Shown here one piece after another: positions 44,788 through 53,994 of a stretch of DNA of 64,000 bases; position 1 is the first letter of the stretch, and the number at the start of each line of letters is the position of its first letter. The position numbers and the translations under genes are program-made. A model generated the notes under the pieces. The model did no database searches and was not told where the DNA came from. It worked only from the letters and a program-made list of their open reading frames with translations. The stretch covers positions 3,968,001 to 4,032,000 of the forward strand of contig NZ_CP031194.1 of assembly GCF_003344965.1 (NCBI RefSeq). Direction: 5' to 3'. Source of the stretch: Streptomyces paludis. GTDB lineage: Bacteria; Actinomycetota; Actinomycetes; Streptomycetales; Streptomycetaceae.

Positions 44788-45555
44788 ATGGCCGAGAAAA
44801 CGGACACGAGCGAGCCGCAGAGGCGGCGCCGCCCCACACTGCGCCACGCCGTCGGCCTCTGCGCCCTGCTGCTCGGCGGCGCGCTGCTGCTGGGCGCGGG
44901 CGCCGGTCTGGCGGACGTACGGGGGACGACGGCCGACGAGCGCGCGTTCCGCGCGGCGGAGCCCTGCCCGGCGGCGGCGCGGGCCGGGGCCGACTGCCTG
45001 CGCGCGGTGCCCGCGTCCGTCGAACGTACGGTGACCAGGGAGAACGGGCGGGCCGGGACGACGTACCGGCTCCGGCTGACCGGGGGCCCGGACGTACCCC
45101 ACGAGGTGGACCTGCCCGACGCGGGCCCGTTCCTGAAGCGGCTCAAGCCGGGCGACGGTGTGACGGTCACCATGTGGCGCGACTACGCCACCACCGTCAC
45201 CAAGGACGGACACGTCCAGCGGACCACCGACACTCCGGAGGGCGAGCCGCAGTTCATGACCGCCCTGTCACTGGCCCTGCTGGCGTTCGGTGTCTACGCC
45301 TGTTATGCCGGTGTGGTCCTTGTCCGCCCGTCCCGGACGGTGGGCGGGGCGCTGCCCGCGCACATGGTCCCGCTCGGGGTGTTCGCGATGGCCGCCGCCG
45401 TGTTGACGATCCCCACCGTGATTGTGGGCGATGTCGCCAACCCGCTTGTACAGGGCCTGAGTTGGCCGGTGTTCCTGCTTCCCGCCGGATGGCTGCTGCG
45501 CCACCTGCACCGCAGGGGCCGCGCCCGCCGCCGTGTGCGAGTGGGTGGTGTGTAA
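44788..45555 (+). CDS. Integral membrane protein of unknown function
   Basis: 255 aa. TM1 (VGLCALLLGGALLLGAGAGL), a ~120-residue extracytoplasmic part with paired Cys (CPAAARAGADCL), then three TM segments (FMTALSLALLAFGVYACYAGVVL, VPLGVFAMAAAVLTIPTVIV, SWPVFLLPAGWLL) and a basic C-terminus. ATG at 44788 follows AGGGGG by 7 nt. Common in Streptomyces without known role. Divergent from the TPR gene. Confidence 0.75.
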   Translation: MAEKTDTSEPQRRRRPTLRHAVGLCALLLGGALLLGAGAGLADVRGTTADERAFRAAEPCPAAARAGADCLRAVPASVERTVTRENGRAGTTYRLRLTGGPDVPHEVDLPDAGPFLKRLKPGDGVTVTMWRDYATTVTKDGHVQRTTDTPEGEPQFMTALSLALLAFGVYACYAGVVLVRPSRTVGGALPAHMVPLGVFAMAAAVLTIPTVIVGDVANPLVQGLSWPVFLLPAGWLLRHLHRRGRARRRVRVGGV

Positions 45556-45572
45556 ACGAACACACCACCCAC
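45541..45572. terminator. Bidirectional terminator over the stop codon
   Basis: GTGGGTGGTGTG (45541-45552) pairs perfectly with 45561-45572 across an 8-nt loop holding the TAA. It lies between two convergent genes. Confidence 0.7.
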
Positions 45573-45608
45573 CTGCACAGAAGACGACCGAGGCGCCGAA
45601 CTCGGCAC

Positions 45609-47798
45609 TCAGAAAAGCCCCTTGTACCCCTGCCAGCCCGTGGAGATCTTCTTCCGGGCCCCGAAGGACCCCTTGCCGTTGCCGTGGTAGCGGTAGAGCA
45701 CACCGGCCTTGTCGCGCGCGACCAGGTCGTTCCGGCCGTCGCCGGTGATGTCACCGACACCCACGATCGCGTTGTACGAGGCTCCCCAGCCGGTGGACAC
45801 CGCCACCCGCGCCCGCAGCGTGCCCTTCCCCGTACCCTTGCCCGTGCCCTCGAACCGGTACAGCGTGCCGTTCTTCCCCCGGGCCAGGATGTCCCCGAAG
45901 CCGTCGCCGGTCAGATCGCCCGCGCCGACGATATGCGTGTACGCCGACCAGCCGGAGCTGATCTTCTTGCGGGCGGCGAGCTTGCCGTCGCCCTTGTTGG
46001 CGAAGAGGTAGAGATCGCCCGTCGACTTCTTGCGGGCGACCAGGTCCGTACGCCCGTCGCCGGTCAGATCGCCGGGCGCGGTCAGCATGTCGTACGCGTT
46101 CCAGCCGGTGCCCAGCGAGGTGTGTTTGTGGGACGGGGTGTACGGGTTCCCGCAGCGGCCCGCGTACCGGCGCAGCTCGCCCTTCGGCATCCGTACGAGC
46201 AGCTCGGAGCAGCGGTCGCTGCCCATGTCGCCGAACGGCACGGCGACCGAGCCGGCGGGCCAGCCCGAGCCGGACAACTTCGAGTCGAAGGCGCCCTTGC
46301 CCTTGGTGTAGTGCAGGGAGAGCGTCCCCTTGGCGTTGAGCGTGAGCAGCTCGCCGTAGCTGTAGCCGCCCTGGTCGTGATGGCCCTGCCGGGCGCCGGA
46401 CAGAACGATCTTGCCGCTGGTGCTGTACGTTCCGGCGCCCTCGGTGGCCGTGGCCGTCAGCGTCCAGGTGTACGAGCCGTTGTAGGCGTAGGCGCCTGCC
46501 GCGTCCTTGCCGTTCCAGTCGACGTTGGCCTCAGTGGTGCCGGCGCCAGTACCGGGGCCGGTGAACGTACGGACAGCGCGCCCGTTCGCGTCCTTCACGC
46601 GGAAGGTCCACTTGACGGGCTTGCTGAAGCCCCAACTGCTTTTCCAGTTCGTGTACTTGAGATCCACGCCGGGTTCGTCCACCTCGGACTCGGTCCGGGT
46701 CAGCGACTGGGACGGCACTCCGCTGGGGACGATACGCACACTGTCGTCGGGGCCGACATAGGCGATGTCCCCGCCGAACTTGTCCACGGCCCAGGTGAAC
46801 CGGCGCTGGTCGGCGGTGTCACCGGCCGGCAGCTCCGCGATCGCGCGCGGTGCCGCGCTCCTGCCGGTGTGGAAGTCGGTGAGCAGCAGCTTTCCGGCGG
46901 TCCTGTCGTGCTGGACGAGGTAACCGTCACCGACGAGGGCGGGCCCGGACGGCACGGTGAAGCTCTTCTTCGCCGTACGGTCGTAGACCCCGGCGCGCGC
47001 GGCCGGGCCTGGGCCGCAGTTCCAGTAGACGAAGCGGCCGACGGCCCGCAACTCCTTGATGACACAGCCGGATCCGGTGGCGTACGACCCGAGGGCCTTG
47101 CCGCTCTTGATGTCGGTGAGGGTGACCGTACCGGCCGTGGCGCTCGCGCTCCAGAGCTGGGCGGCCCAGATGGAGGCGGCGACGGGGGTGCGGGTGATCC
47201 GCTTCACCAGTCGGCGGTACTGCGGGACGTTGTCGATGTACTGCTTGCCGGTCGACTGCGCGTCGTAGACGAAGTAGCGGCCGGAGATGTCGACGATCCG
47301 CGCGCCGGTGACGGCGGGTTCGATGCCGTGGTGGCTGTTGGGGCCGGTGAGGATCTGGACGCGTTCCTTGCCCCTGTCCATGAAGACATGGCCCGCATTG
47401 CCGTTGCCGGCCCCCACCAGGGGTATGCAGCCACCCATGTCGCAGGGCACTTCCTTGGCGTACGCGTCGTCGCCGAAGGGGCCGACGTATCCCATGGAGG
47501 TACGGGCGGACGCCGTCGAGCCGTCCGCCGCGATCTTCCGGACCGCGACGAACCGGTCGCCGTACGCGCCGCGTTCGACGGTGTGCAGGATGCCGCCCGA
47601 GAAGTCGATCCCCCAGACGCCGTCCGTCGGTACCGGGGTAGATATATCAGCCGCGCCGCCGGCACCGGCCGCACCGGCCGCGCCCGCCGTCCCCGCCCCG
47701 GTCAGCGAGGTGAACCCCGCGACCAGCGCGGCCACGGCGGCCAGGGCCGTGCCCCGGCGGGCCGGCTTCCGATTGCCCAACAGGGCAAGACGTCTCAA
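45609..47798 (-). CDS. Secreted FG-GAP/VCBS repeat protein
   Basis: 729 aa. Sec signal peptide (RRGTALAAVAALVAGFTSLTGAGTAGA). Residues about 50-400 form a beta-propeller-like region; around 420-510 a FlgD-like Ig segment (VKWTFRVKDANGRAVRTFTG, WNGKDAAGAYAYNGSYTWTL); the C-terminal 200 residues contain FG-GAP repeats with calcium loops (GDLTGDGRTDLVARK, GDLTGDGFGDILARG, GDITGDGRNDLVARD). The TTG start at 47798 is the best fit to the signal peptide but its ribosome site is weak. Extracellular, role unknown. Confidence 0.82.
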   Translation of the reverse strand: MRRLALLGNRKPARRGTALAAVAALVAGFTSLTGAGTAGAAGAAGAGGAADISTPVPTDGVWGIDFSGGILHTVERGAYGDRFVAVRKIAADGSTASARTSMGYVGPFGDDAYAKEVPCDMGGCIPLVGAGNGNAGHVFMDRGKERVQILTGPNSHHGIEPAVTGARIVDISGRYFVYDAQSTGKQYIDNVPQYRRLVKRITRTPVAASIWAAQLWSASATAGTVTLTDIKSGKALGSYATGSGCVIKELRAVGRFVYWNCGPGPAARAGVYDRTAKKSFTVPSGPALVGDGYLVQHDRTAGKLLLTDFHTGRSAAPRAIAELPAGDTADQRRFTWAVDKFGGDIAYVGPDDSVRIVPSGVPSQSLTRTESEVDEPGVDLKYTNWKSSWGFSKPVKWTFRVKDANGRAVRTFTGPGTGAGTTEANVDWNGKDAAGAYAYNGSYTWTLTATATEGAGTYSTSGKIVLSGARQGHHDQGGYSYGELLTLNAKGTLSLHYTKGKGAFDSKLSGSGWPAGSVAVPFGDMGSDRCSELLVRMPKGELRRYAGRCGNPYTPSHKHTSLGTGWNAYDMLTAPGDLTGDGRTDLVARKKSTGDLYLFANKGDGKLAARKKISSGWSAYTHIVGAGDLTGDGFGDILARGKNGTLYRFEGTGKGTGKGTLRARVAVSTGWGASYNAIVGVGDITGDGRNDLVARDKAGVLYRYHGNGKGSFGARKKISTGWQGYKGLF

Positions 47799-48007
47799 AG
47801 AGGATTCCCAAGTGGTCGATCCGCCGGAGCGGTATGTCCGACCGCCGTTGCGGCGGTACGGGTGGAACCAGGGTGTGGGGCCCCTTGATCGTCCCTGATG
47901 GGGACATTCGGATCCTAGCAACTGGCAACCCTCCGCGCATTGGTGGCGACTTGAAGCTGCCACACCATCCCCAACCCCCCACCGATCCCCTACCCAGGGA
48001 GCCCCCC

Positions 48008-48895
48008 ATGCGCAGACCCCTTGCGCGGCTTCTCACCGTCCTGGCCGCCTTCATCGCCCTCGTCGCCACCCCCGTCACGTCCGCGTCCCCCGTACTCGCC
48101 GCGTCCGCCGTACCCTCCGTACCCGCCGCGCAGGCCGCCGACAACTGGAACCCGCCCTCGAACCTCACCCAGCCGCTGAACGAAGTGTGGAACCACGTCT
48201 CCACGACCTACCCCAACCTCTACGGCTTCCGCAATTACGGCTGGGACCAGGTCATGGCCAACAGGGGCAGCATCAACTACTGCGTCCGCTGGGAGTCCGA
48301 CGCCCCGGTCAGCGCCGCCCTGCGCGACAGCGTCCACGCCGCGCTGAAGCGGCAGTTCGCCAAGTGGGCGGCGGCGATGGTGGAGAACGGCACGGGCCAC
48401 AACGCCTGGCCGTACACCACTGTGCCGGTCAACATCGTCGGCTGGGCGGTGAAGAACCGTTCCACACTCCAGTGGACCGACAACTCGGTCGACATCTACG
48501 CCGGCAACCTCGACGGCGGCGGCGCCCCGCAGTGCGCACCGGACTGCGGACGCTTCTTCCACCAGAACGGCGACTACTCGCGCTGCCCCGGCGGCGCGGC
48601 CCGCCACTACGACCAGTCGCTCTGGCTGACCAAGGGATTCCAGGGCGGCGCGGGCGGCGACTGGGGTCAGCGCGTCGGACAGGAGTACTTCACGGGCGCG
48701 CTCAGCCAGGAGAACATCCACATCTATCTGCACGAGGTCGGCCACACCTTCGGGCTCGACGACTTCTACGACTGGACGCCGACCGGGCAGTGCTGCTTCC
48801 TGATGAAAGCGGGCAGCGCCACGCAGATCACGGAGTTCGACAAGTGGATGCTGCGTGACTTCTGGCGCCATGTGAAGAGCCGCTACGGCCTCTGA
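48008..48895 (+). CDS. Secreted zinc metalloprotease-like protein
   Basis: 295 aa. Signal peptide (LARLLTVLAAFIALVATPVTSAS). The active-site helix is IYLHEVGHTFGLDDFYDW, an HExxHxxGxxD metzincin-type zinc site. Four or more Cys (YCVRW, CAPDCGRF, CPGGA, CC) probably form disulfides. ATG at 48008 follows GGGAG by 6 nt. A strong terminator follows. Divergent from the FG-GAP gene with about 210 bp between. Extracellular proteolysis is inferred; homologues in fungi and actinomycetes are poorly studied. Confidence 0.85.
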   Translation: MRRPLARLLTVLAAFIALVATPVTSASPVLAASAVPSVPAAQAADNWNPPSNLTQPLNEVWNHVSTTYPNLYGFRNYGWDQVMANRGSINYCVRWESDAPVSAALRDSVHAALKRQFAKWAAAMVENGTGHNAWPYTTVPVNIVGWAVKNRSTLQWTDNSVDIYAGNLDGGGAPQCAPDCGRFFHQNGDYSRCPGGAARHYDQSLWLTKGFQGGAGGDWGQRVGQEYFTGALSQENIHIYLHEVGHTFGLDDFYDWTPTGQCCFLMKAGSATQITEFDKWMLRDFWRHVKSRYGL

Positions 48896-48901
48896 CAGCA
48901 A

Positions 48902-48949
48902 GGCTGTTGGGTCTCTGGCGGCCGTCCGGTCGCGAGAGACCCAACAGCC
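48902..48949 (+). terminator. Strong stem-loop terminator after the metalloprotease gene
   Basis: A 15-bp perfect stem: GGCTGTTGGGTCTCT (48902-48916) with 48935-48949, 18-nt loop, 6 bp after the stop codon. Confidence 0.75.
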
Positions 48950-49000
48950 GCCCGCGCAGTCGCCCCCGCCCTTGCCCGCGCCCTCGCTACGATCGGCCGT

Positions 49001-49831
49001 GTGCGCGCAAACATCGTGATTGCCGAGGACGACGTCAAGCAGGCCGAACTGGTGCGCCGCTATCTGGAGCACGAGGGCCACACGGTCACGGTGGTCGAGG
49101 ACGGCCTCGCGGCCCTTGAGAAGGTACGGCAGGGAGACCCCGACCTGCTTGTGCTCGACGTGATGATGCCCCGGGCCGACGGGCTCGACGTCGTACGGAT
49201 ACTGCGTGCCGAGGGGCGCGAGGTGCCGGTGCTGATGCTGACGGCGCGCAGCACCGAGGACGATCTGCTGCTCGGCCTGGATCTGGGCGCCGACGACTAC
49301 ATGACGAAGCCGTTCAGCCCGCGTGAGCTGATGGCCCGCGTACGGACACTGCTGCGCCGCAACCGGCGCTCCCCAGAGCCGAGTTACGCGCCAGCGCCAG
49401 CGCCAGCGCCCGCTCCCGCGCCCGCCGCGCCCACACCCGCATCCGCCTCCCCCATCCCCGCGCCCGTCTCTACGCCTGTCCCCGCTCCCGACGCGGCCGG
49501 CGAGACGCTGTCGGTGGGCACACTCACGGTGGACCTGGCCCAGCACGAGGTCACCGTCGACGGCGCGCGGGTGCCGTGCACCCCCGGTGAGTTCCGTATC
49601 CTCGCCGCGATGGCGGCGGAGCCCCACCGTGTCTTCACCCGGCAGCGGCTCCTGGAGGAACTGCACGGCTTCGACAAGTACGTCAGCGGCCGTACCGTCG
49701 ATGTGCACATCATGAATCTGCGCAAGAAGATCGAGCGCGTCCCACGGCGGCCGGACCGGCTGCTCACCGTCTTCGGCGTCGGCTACAAGCTGACGGACCC
49801 CGCGAAGGGCATACGTCATGCACCGTCCTGA
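49001..49831 (+). CDS. OmpR-family response regulator
   Basis: 276 aa. Receiver domain with acidic pocket EDD, phospho-acceptor Asp in LLVLDVMMP and Lys in MTKPF; then a long Pro-Ala linker (APAPAPAPAPAPAAP...) of ~50 residues, far longer than usual, and a winged-helix domain (FRILAAMAAEPHRVFTRQRLLEEL, SGRTVDVHIMNLRKKI). GTG at 49001 has TACGAT (48988-48993) 7 nt upstream and no ribosome site, so is probably leaderless. Overlaps its sensor kinase by 14 bp. Confidence 0.92.
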   Translation: MRANIVIAEDDVKQAELVRRYLEHEGHTVTVVEDGLAALEKVRQGDPDLLVLDVMMPRADGLDVVRILRAEGREVPVLMLTARSTEDDLLLGLDLGADDYMTKPFSPRELMARVRTLLRRNRRSPEPSYAPAPAPAPAPAPAAPTPASASPIPAPVSTPVPAPDAAGETLSVGTLTVDLAQHEVTVDGARVPCTPGEFRILAAMAAEPHRVFTRQRLLEELHGFDKYVSGRTVDVHIMNLRKKIERVPRRPDRLLTVFGVGYKLTDPAKGIRHAPS

Positions 49832-52127
49832 CCAGCAGCGGGAGAGCGACCAACGGCCGTCGCGGCAAACGCTGTTGAGGCTGCCCCTCCGTAAGAGCCT
49901 GCTCGGCCGGATGCTGACCGTGTCCGTGCTCGTGGCCTTCTGTTCGGTCGCCGCCACCGCCTGGCTCGCGGTGCAGACGACCTCCGGCGCGATCCGCCAG
50001 CAGCAGGGCCAGAGCCTCAGCTCCGACGCCAAGATCTACAACACCCTGCTGGGGTACGCGGCCACCCACCCCGGCTGGGAGGGCGTCGACGCCACCGTAC
50101 GGAAGCTGGCCCGCGAGTCCCACCGCCGGATCGCGCTGACGACCCAGGACCGGCGGCTGCTGGCGGATTCCGCCCTGGCAGCGCCGCCGGACGCCTCGTC
50201 CGGGGCCGCGTCCTCTGCCCACTCCAGCACGTCGGCCGGCACCTCGCCCGCCGCCCCGCTGCCGGCGCAGGCTTCGGCGGTGGTCGATCCGCTCTCCGTC
50301 GACACCGTACTGGTGCCCGGCGCCACCACCACGACTGTCGCGACCATCGCGACCGCCGCGGGCGCCGACCGCGTAGATCCGCGCGCCGTGGGGCCGTTCC
50401 TGCTGCCCGAGACGGAACGTGCCGAGCTGCGCCGGGCCGCCAGCGCGAGTGTGGAGTGCCTCAACGCGATCGGCATCGCCGCGGATGTCGTAGAGAGCCC
50501 GAGCGGACGGCCCCGGCTCCAGTTCGTGAGCAGCGGCACCAACAGCGCCACGGAACAGAGGTGTCTGACCTCCGAACCGGACGGTCCCACCGCGACCGAG
50601 AAGAAGGCCCTCAGGGCGCTCAACGGCCTGGCCGACGCCTGTCTCGAACGCCAGGGACGCACCGGCGTGAAGCTGAAGCTGAACCTGAATCTCTCCTGGG
50701 ACCGGGGGTACGACAGGGCCGACGCGGGGGACGGCGTGTATGTGGGGTTCGACAATGTGTACCCCGTCCCCGTGGACGAGTCGGACGCGATGAACGCCAA
50801 GAGGGAGGCGGCCAAGCGGCAGGCGGCCGATGAGCAGGTGACCGAGGCGCGGGTGGCCGAGGCACGGGCGGCCAAGGAGCAGGCGGCTGAACAGGCGGCA
50901 CCTGAGCAGAAGGATGTCCCGGGGCCCGAGCCCGAGCCCACGGCCGAGACCCCCTGGACCGGCACCCGGCCCGCGCAGAAGCCCGTGGCCCGTGACAGCG
51001 GATACGACCGGGCCATCGCCACCTGCGTCGGCAGCGCCCGCCGCGAACAGCTCACCTCGTACGTCGCCGGGCCCGCCCTGCTGTTCATCGACGACCCCGG
51101 CGCCACCGCCAGCGCCCCCGGCTTCGACCTCTCGCCGGCGAACACCGGGCGCATCGTCGGGGTCACCGCGCTGGTCCTCGCGCTCACCGTCGGCGCCTCG
51201 GTGATCGCCGGGGCCCGGCTCGTACGCCCGCTGCACGCGCTGACCGGCGCGGCACAGCGGATGCGGGACGGTCTGGACTCGGCGCCCGTGCCGGTCGGTT
51301 CGGACAACGAGATAGGCCGGCTGGCGGCGGCCTTCAACGACATGGCCGTACACCGCGCCCGGCTTGAGGAGCAGCGCAAGGCGATGGTCAGCGACGTCGC
51401 CCATGAACTGCGTACCCCGCTGAGCAATATCCGCGGCTGGCTGGAGGCGGCGCAGGACGGTCTGGCCGATCCGGACCCGGCGTTCGTCTCCTCGCTCCTC
51501 GAAGAGGCGGTGCAGCTTCAGCACATCATCAACGATCTCCAGGATCTGGCGGCGGCCGACGCGGGCGCGCTGCGGCTGCACCCGGAGCCGGTGTGCGTGG
51601 ACGAACTCCTGGGCCAAGTCGCCGCCGCGCACCAGGCGTTGGCGGATTCGGCGGGCGTCGCGCTGGCGGTGTCCCCGCCGGAACCCGGCACGGATCAGCC
51701 ACGGCCGCATGGCGACCCGGTCCGGCTGCGCCAGGCCGTCAGCAATCTGGTCTCCAACGCGGTACGCCACACCCCGCCCGGCGGCCGGGTGACACTGCGT
51801 TCGTACGTCACCGACCCCGGGGACGAGGTGGCCCTGGAGGTGGCCGACACCGGCAGCGGTATCCCGGCGGACGACGTTCCGCATGTTTTCGACCGCTTCT
51901 GGCGGGCAGAGAAGTCCCGCAGCCGGAGTACCGGCGGCAGCGGTCTCGGTCTGGCGATCGTCCTCAAGCTGGCCGAGGCGCACGGCGGGACGGCGGGTGT
52001 GGTGAGCACCGAGGGGGAGGGTTCGGTCTTCACACTACGGCTGCCGGTCGCGCCTGACGGAGCCCAGGCCCAGAACGCGGTCGAGAACACCGTCTCGAAG
52101 GCCGTCGAGAACACAACAGAAACCTGA
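49818..52127 (+). CDS. Sensor histidine kinase with large extracellular domain
   Basis: 769 aa. TM1 (MLTVSVLVAFCSVAATAWLA), a ~400-residue extracellular domain with four Cys (VECLNAIG, QRCLTS, DACLERQ, ATCVGS) and a Lys/Glu/Ala coiled segment, TM2 (IVGVTALVLALTVGASVIAG), HAMP, then H-box VAHELRTPLSNIRGW, N-box NLVSNAVRHTPPGG, and G-boxes DTGSGIP and GGSGLGLAI. ATG at 49818 follows GAAGGG by 8 nt. The sensor domain is much larger than in most Streptomyces kinases and probably senses an envelope or redox signal. Targets may include the adjacent surface protein and sortase genes. Confidence 0.92.
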   Translation: MHRPDQQRESDQRPSRQTLLRLPLRKSLLGRMLTVSVLVAFCSVAATAWLAVQTTSGAIRQQQGQSLSSDAKIYNTLLGYAATHPGWEGVDATVRKLARESHRRIALTTQDRRLLADSALAAPPDASSGAASSAHSSTSAGTSPAAPLPAQASAVVDPLSVDTVLVPGATTTTVATIATAAGADRVDPRAVGPFLLPETERAELRRAASASVECLNAIGIAADVVESPSGRPRLQFVSSGTNSATEQRCLTSEPDGPTATEKKALRALNGLADACLERQGRTGVKLKLNLNLSWDRGYDRADAGDGVYVGFDNVYPVPVDESDAMNAKREAAKRQAADEQVTEARVAEARAAKEQAAEQAAPEQKDVPGPEPEPTAETPWTGTRPAQKPVARDSGYDRAIATCVGSARREQLTSYVAGPALLFIDDPGATASAPGFDLSPANTGRIVGVTALVLALTVGASVIAGARLVRPLHALTGAAQRMRDGLDSAPVPVGSDNEIGRLAAAFNDMAVHRARLEEQRKAMVSDVAHELRTPLSNIRGWLEAAQDGLADPDPAFVSSLLEEAVQLQHIINDLQDLAAADAGALRLHPEPVCVDELLGQVAAAHQALADSAGVALAVSPPEPGTDQPRPHGDPVRLRQAVSNLVSNAVRHTPPGGRVTLRSYVTDPGDEVALEVADTGSGIPADDVPHVFDRFWRAEKSRSRSTGGSGLGLAIVLKLAEAHGGTAGVVSTEGEGSVFTLRLPVAPDGAQAQNAVENTVSKAVENTTET

Positions 52128-52249
52128 TGCGATACGCATGGCGTTCTGACAGCTTCCTCACAAGTTGTCGCCAGTCTTGAGCCCTGCCCGGACCCGGTGT
52201 GTTCCACCGTCCGGGTACCACGAAGGCCGAGCTGGAACTGGAGCCATAC

Positions 52250-52702
52250 ATGTCCCGCCACTACCGCCTGCACTTCGCAGTCCTCACCGCCCTCACAGCC
52301 GGTGCCCTGCTGGTCCCGGCCGCCGCGGCCGTCGCCTCCGACGGATCCGGCCCGGCCACCGGGGCGTCCGCGGTGCCGAAGGAGTCCGTACCCGACAAGG
52401 AGCGCCTGGCGGAGAAGGAGAAGGCCGCCGCCGACCAACGGGCGAAGGAGCCCGCCGACCAGCGGACCTTCCCGAAGGAAATCGCGACCGGGGAGATTCC
52501 GCCGGAGAAGGCGAGGCAGATCGCGGCCGAGAAGGCCAGGGCCGACGGCGTGTGGCCGCGCGGCTCCGTCGCCGCGGGCGAGGCCCCGGCCGGGAGCACC
52601 GGCACGGCCGCCCTCGCCGGCTCGGCGGCCGGCACACTGCTGCTCGCGGGCGCCGGCACCTTCGTACTGCGCCGCCGCTCGTCCCAGCGCCCCACCGCCT
52701 GA
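52250..52702 (+). CDS. Small surface protein with C-terminal anchor
   Basis: 150 aa. Signal peptide (FAVLTALTAGALLVPAAAAVAS), a charged Lys/Glu/Ala helix (residues 35-90), then a Pro/Gly segment GEAPAGSTGTAALAG, a hydrophobic stretch (GSAAGTLLLAGAGTFVL) and basic tail RRRSS. This is the layout of a sortase substrate, with AGSTG as a possible degenerate sorting motif. ATG at 52250 has GGAG 6 nt upstream. A sortase gene follows 125 bp later on the same strand. Confidence 0.75.
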   Translation: MSRHYRLHFAVLTALTAGALLVPAAAAVASDGSGPATGASAVPKESVPDKERLAEKEKAAADQRAKEPADQRTFPKEIATGEIPPEKARQIAAEKARADGVWPRGSVAAGEAPAGSTGTAALAGSAAGTLLLAGAGTFVLRRRSSQRPTA

Positions 52703-52827
52703 TACGGCACAGCGGTGGCGCCGCCTTACACCGGGCGGCGCCACCGCGCCTTTCCCGTACCCCGCCGGTATCCCGCCCGTACCCGTCCGTCCCCCACCTT
52801 CTCGGCAGCCCCGCTCTGGAGTCCGCT

Positions 52828-53442
52828 GTGTCCCCTGCGCTTGCCCGACTGGCCCTCGTCGTCCCCGCGGTCCTCACGCTGCTGACCGGCTGCTCGTCGA
52901 CGCCCAATACGGCCAACACGGCCGGGACGGCCGCCCCGCGCCCCTCCACTTCCCTCTCCAGCCCCGCCACCACCACGGTCGGCACTCCCACCCCCTCGCG
53001 CGGCGCGCCCACCGAGGTCACCATCCCCTCGATCGGGATCAGCGGTCCCCTGATGGAGCTGGGTCTCAACGCGGACGGCACGGTCGAGGTCCCGCCGCCC
53101 GAGAAGGGCATGACGGCCGGCTGGTACGTCGGCGGTCCCGCGCCCGGCGAGGCCGGTCCCGCCGTCATCATCGGCCACAACAGCACCCGTTTCGGCAAGG
53201 CCGTCTTCCACGACCTCCACAAGATTTCCAAGGGCGCGGACATCACCGTCGCCAACGACCGCGGAAAACCGGTGCACTTCACCGTCACGGACACGGAGAG
53301 CGTCGGCAAGGGCACCTTCCCCACCGAGAAGGTCTACGGTCCCACCGACGAACACGCGCTGCGGCTGATCACCTGCGACGGCGACTTCGACGCCGAGGGC
53401 CACCCGGTGAACAACCTCATCGTCTACGCGACCCGCACCTGA
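52828..53442 (+). CDS. Class F sortase
   Basis: 204 aa. Lipoprotein-like N-terminus (VVPAVLTLLTGCSS) instead of the usual TM anchor, a Thr/Pro/Ser linker, then the sortase barrel: catalytic His in VIIGHNS, Cys in LRLITCDGDF, and Arg in IVYATRT. GTG at 52828 follows GGAG by 6 nt. Actinobacterial class F sortases are little studied; the adjacent surface protein is the obvious substrate candidate. Confidence 0.87.
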   Translation: MSPALARLALVVPAVLTLLTGCSSTPNTANTAGTAAPRPSTSLSSPATTTVGTPTPSRGAPTEVTIPSIGISGPLMELGLNADGTVEVPPPEKGMTAGWYVGGPAPGEAGPAVIIGHNSTRFGKAVFHDLHKISKGADITVANDRGKPVHFTVTDTESVGKGTFPTEKVYGPTDEHALRLITCDGDFDAEGHPVNNLIVYATRT

Positions 53443-53519
53443 CCTACCCCCCCCCGCTCCCCCCACGCCCGTGTCACAGTGGGGGGAGTGTGTTGCCTGC
53501 GGGAAAGGGGATCCGGCCC

Positions 53520-53891
53520 ATGCGCATCGGCGACGTGGCCGCGGCAGCGGGAGTCAGCACCCGGGTGCTGCGCTACTACGAGCAGCAGCGGCTGCTGACC
53601 TCGACCCGGACACCGGCGGGGCACCGTACGTACGAGGGCACGGCGGTGGAGCGGGTCCGGCTCATTCAGTTGTTCTTCCGCGCCGGGCTCTCCAGCCGGA
53701 CCATCCGCGAGGTGCTGCCCTGCGTGGACACAGGCGAGGCCACACCGGAGCTGCTGACGCTCCTGGCCGCCGAACGCCAACGCGTGGAGGGGCAGATCTC
53801 CGACCTGTTCACGGTCCGTGACCAGCTGGACATGGTGATCCAGGCCACGGTCGACCCGGACTACGACTGTGACGCCGCGATCAACCACTAG
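53520..53891 (+). CDS. MerR-family transcriptional regulator
   Basis: 123 aa. N-terminal MerR helix-turn-helix and wing: MRIGDVAAAAGVSTRVLRYYEQQRLLTSTRTPAGHRTY, then a dimerisation helix (LLAAERQRVEGQISDLFTVRDQLDMVI) and short tail with Cys (DYDCDAAINH). No metal-loop Cys pair. ATG at 53520 has AAGGGG 9 nt upstream. It precedes a quinone-oxidoreductase-like gene whose promoter carries a MerR-type operator, so that gene is its likely target. Confidence 0.9.
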   Translation: MRIGDVAAAAGVSTRVLRYYEQQRLLTSTRTPAGHRTYEGTAVERVRLIQLFFRAGLSSRTIREVLPCVDTGEATPELLTLLAAERQRVEGQISDLFTVRDQLDMVIQATVDPDYDCDAAINH

Positions 53892-53903
53892 CTACCAGCG
53901 GAC

Positions 53904-53935
53904 TTGCACTTGACATTGGTGTCAAGTCTTAGCGT
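53904..53935 (+). promoter_or_regulatory. MerR-type promoter with 20-bp spacer and operator
   Basis: TTGCAC (53904-53909) and TAGCGT (53930-53935) are 20 bp apart, the overlong spacing typical of MerR-activated promoters. The spacer region holds a perfect dyad ACTTGACA-TTGG-TGTCAAGT (53908-53927). The message would begin near 53942, about 50 nt before the oxidoreductase ATG at 53995. Confidence 0.65.
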
Positions 53936-53994
53936 CCGGAGTGGAGCCGGCGAGCGCGCCGGAATCCATCAAATGGGTGCAGGAGATGACGACG

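Noticed and set aside
44724..47888. 1054-codon plus-strand frame
   Set aside because: It overlaps a real membrane protein in another frame and the FG-GAP gene on the other strand; its sequence is low-complexity Arg/Gly/Val.
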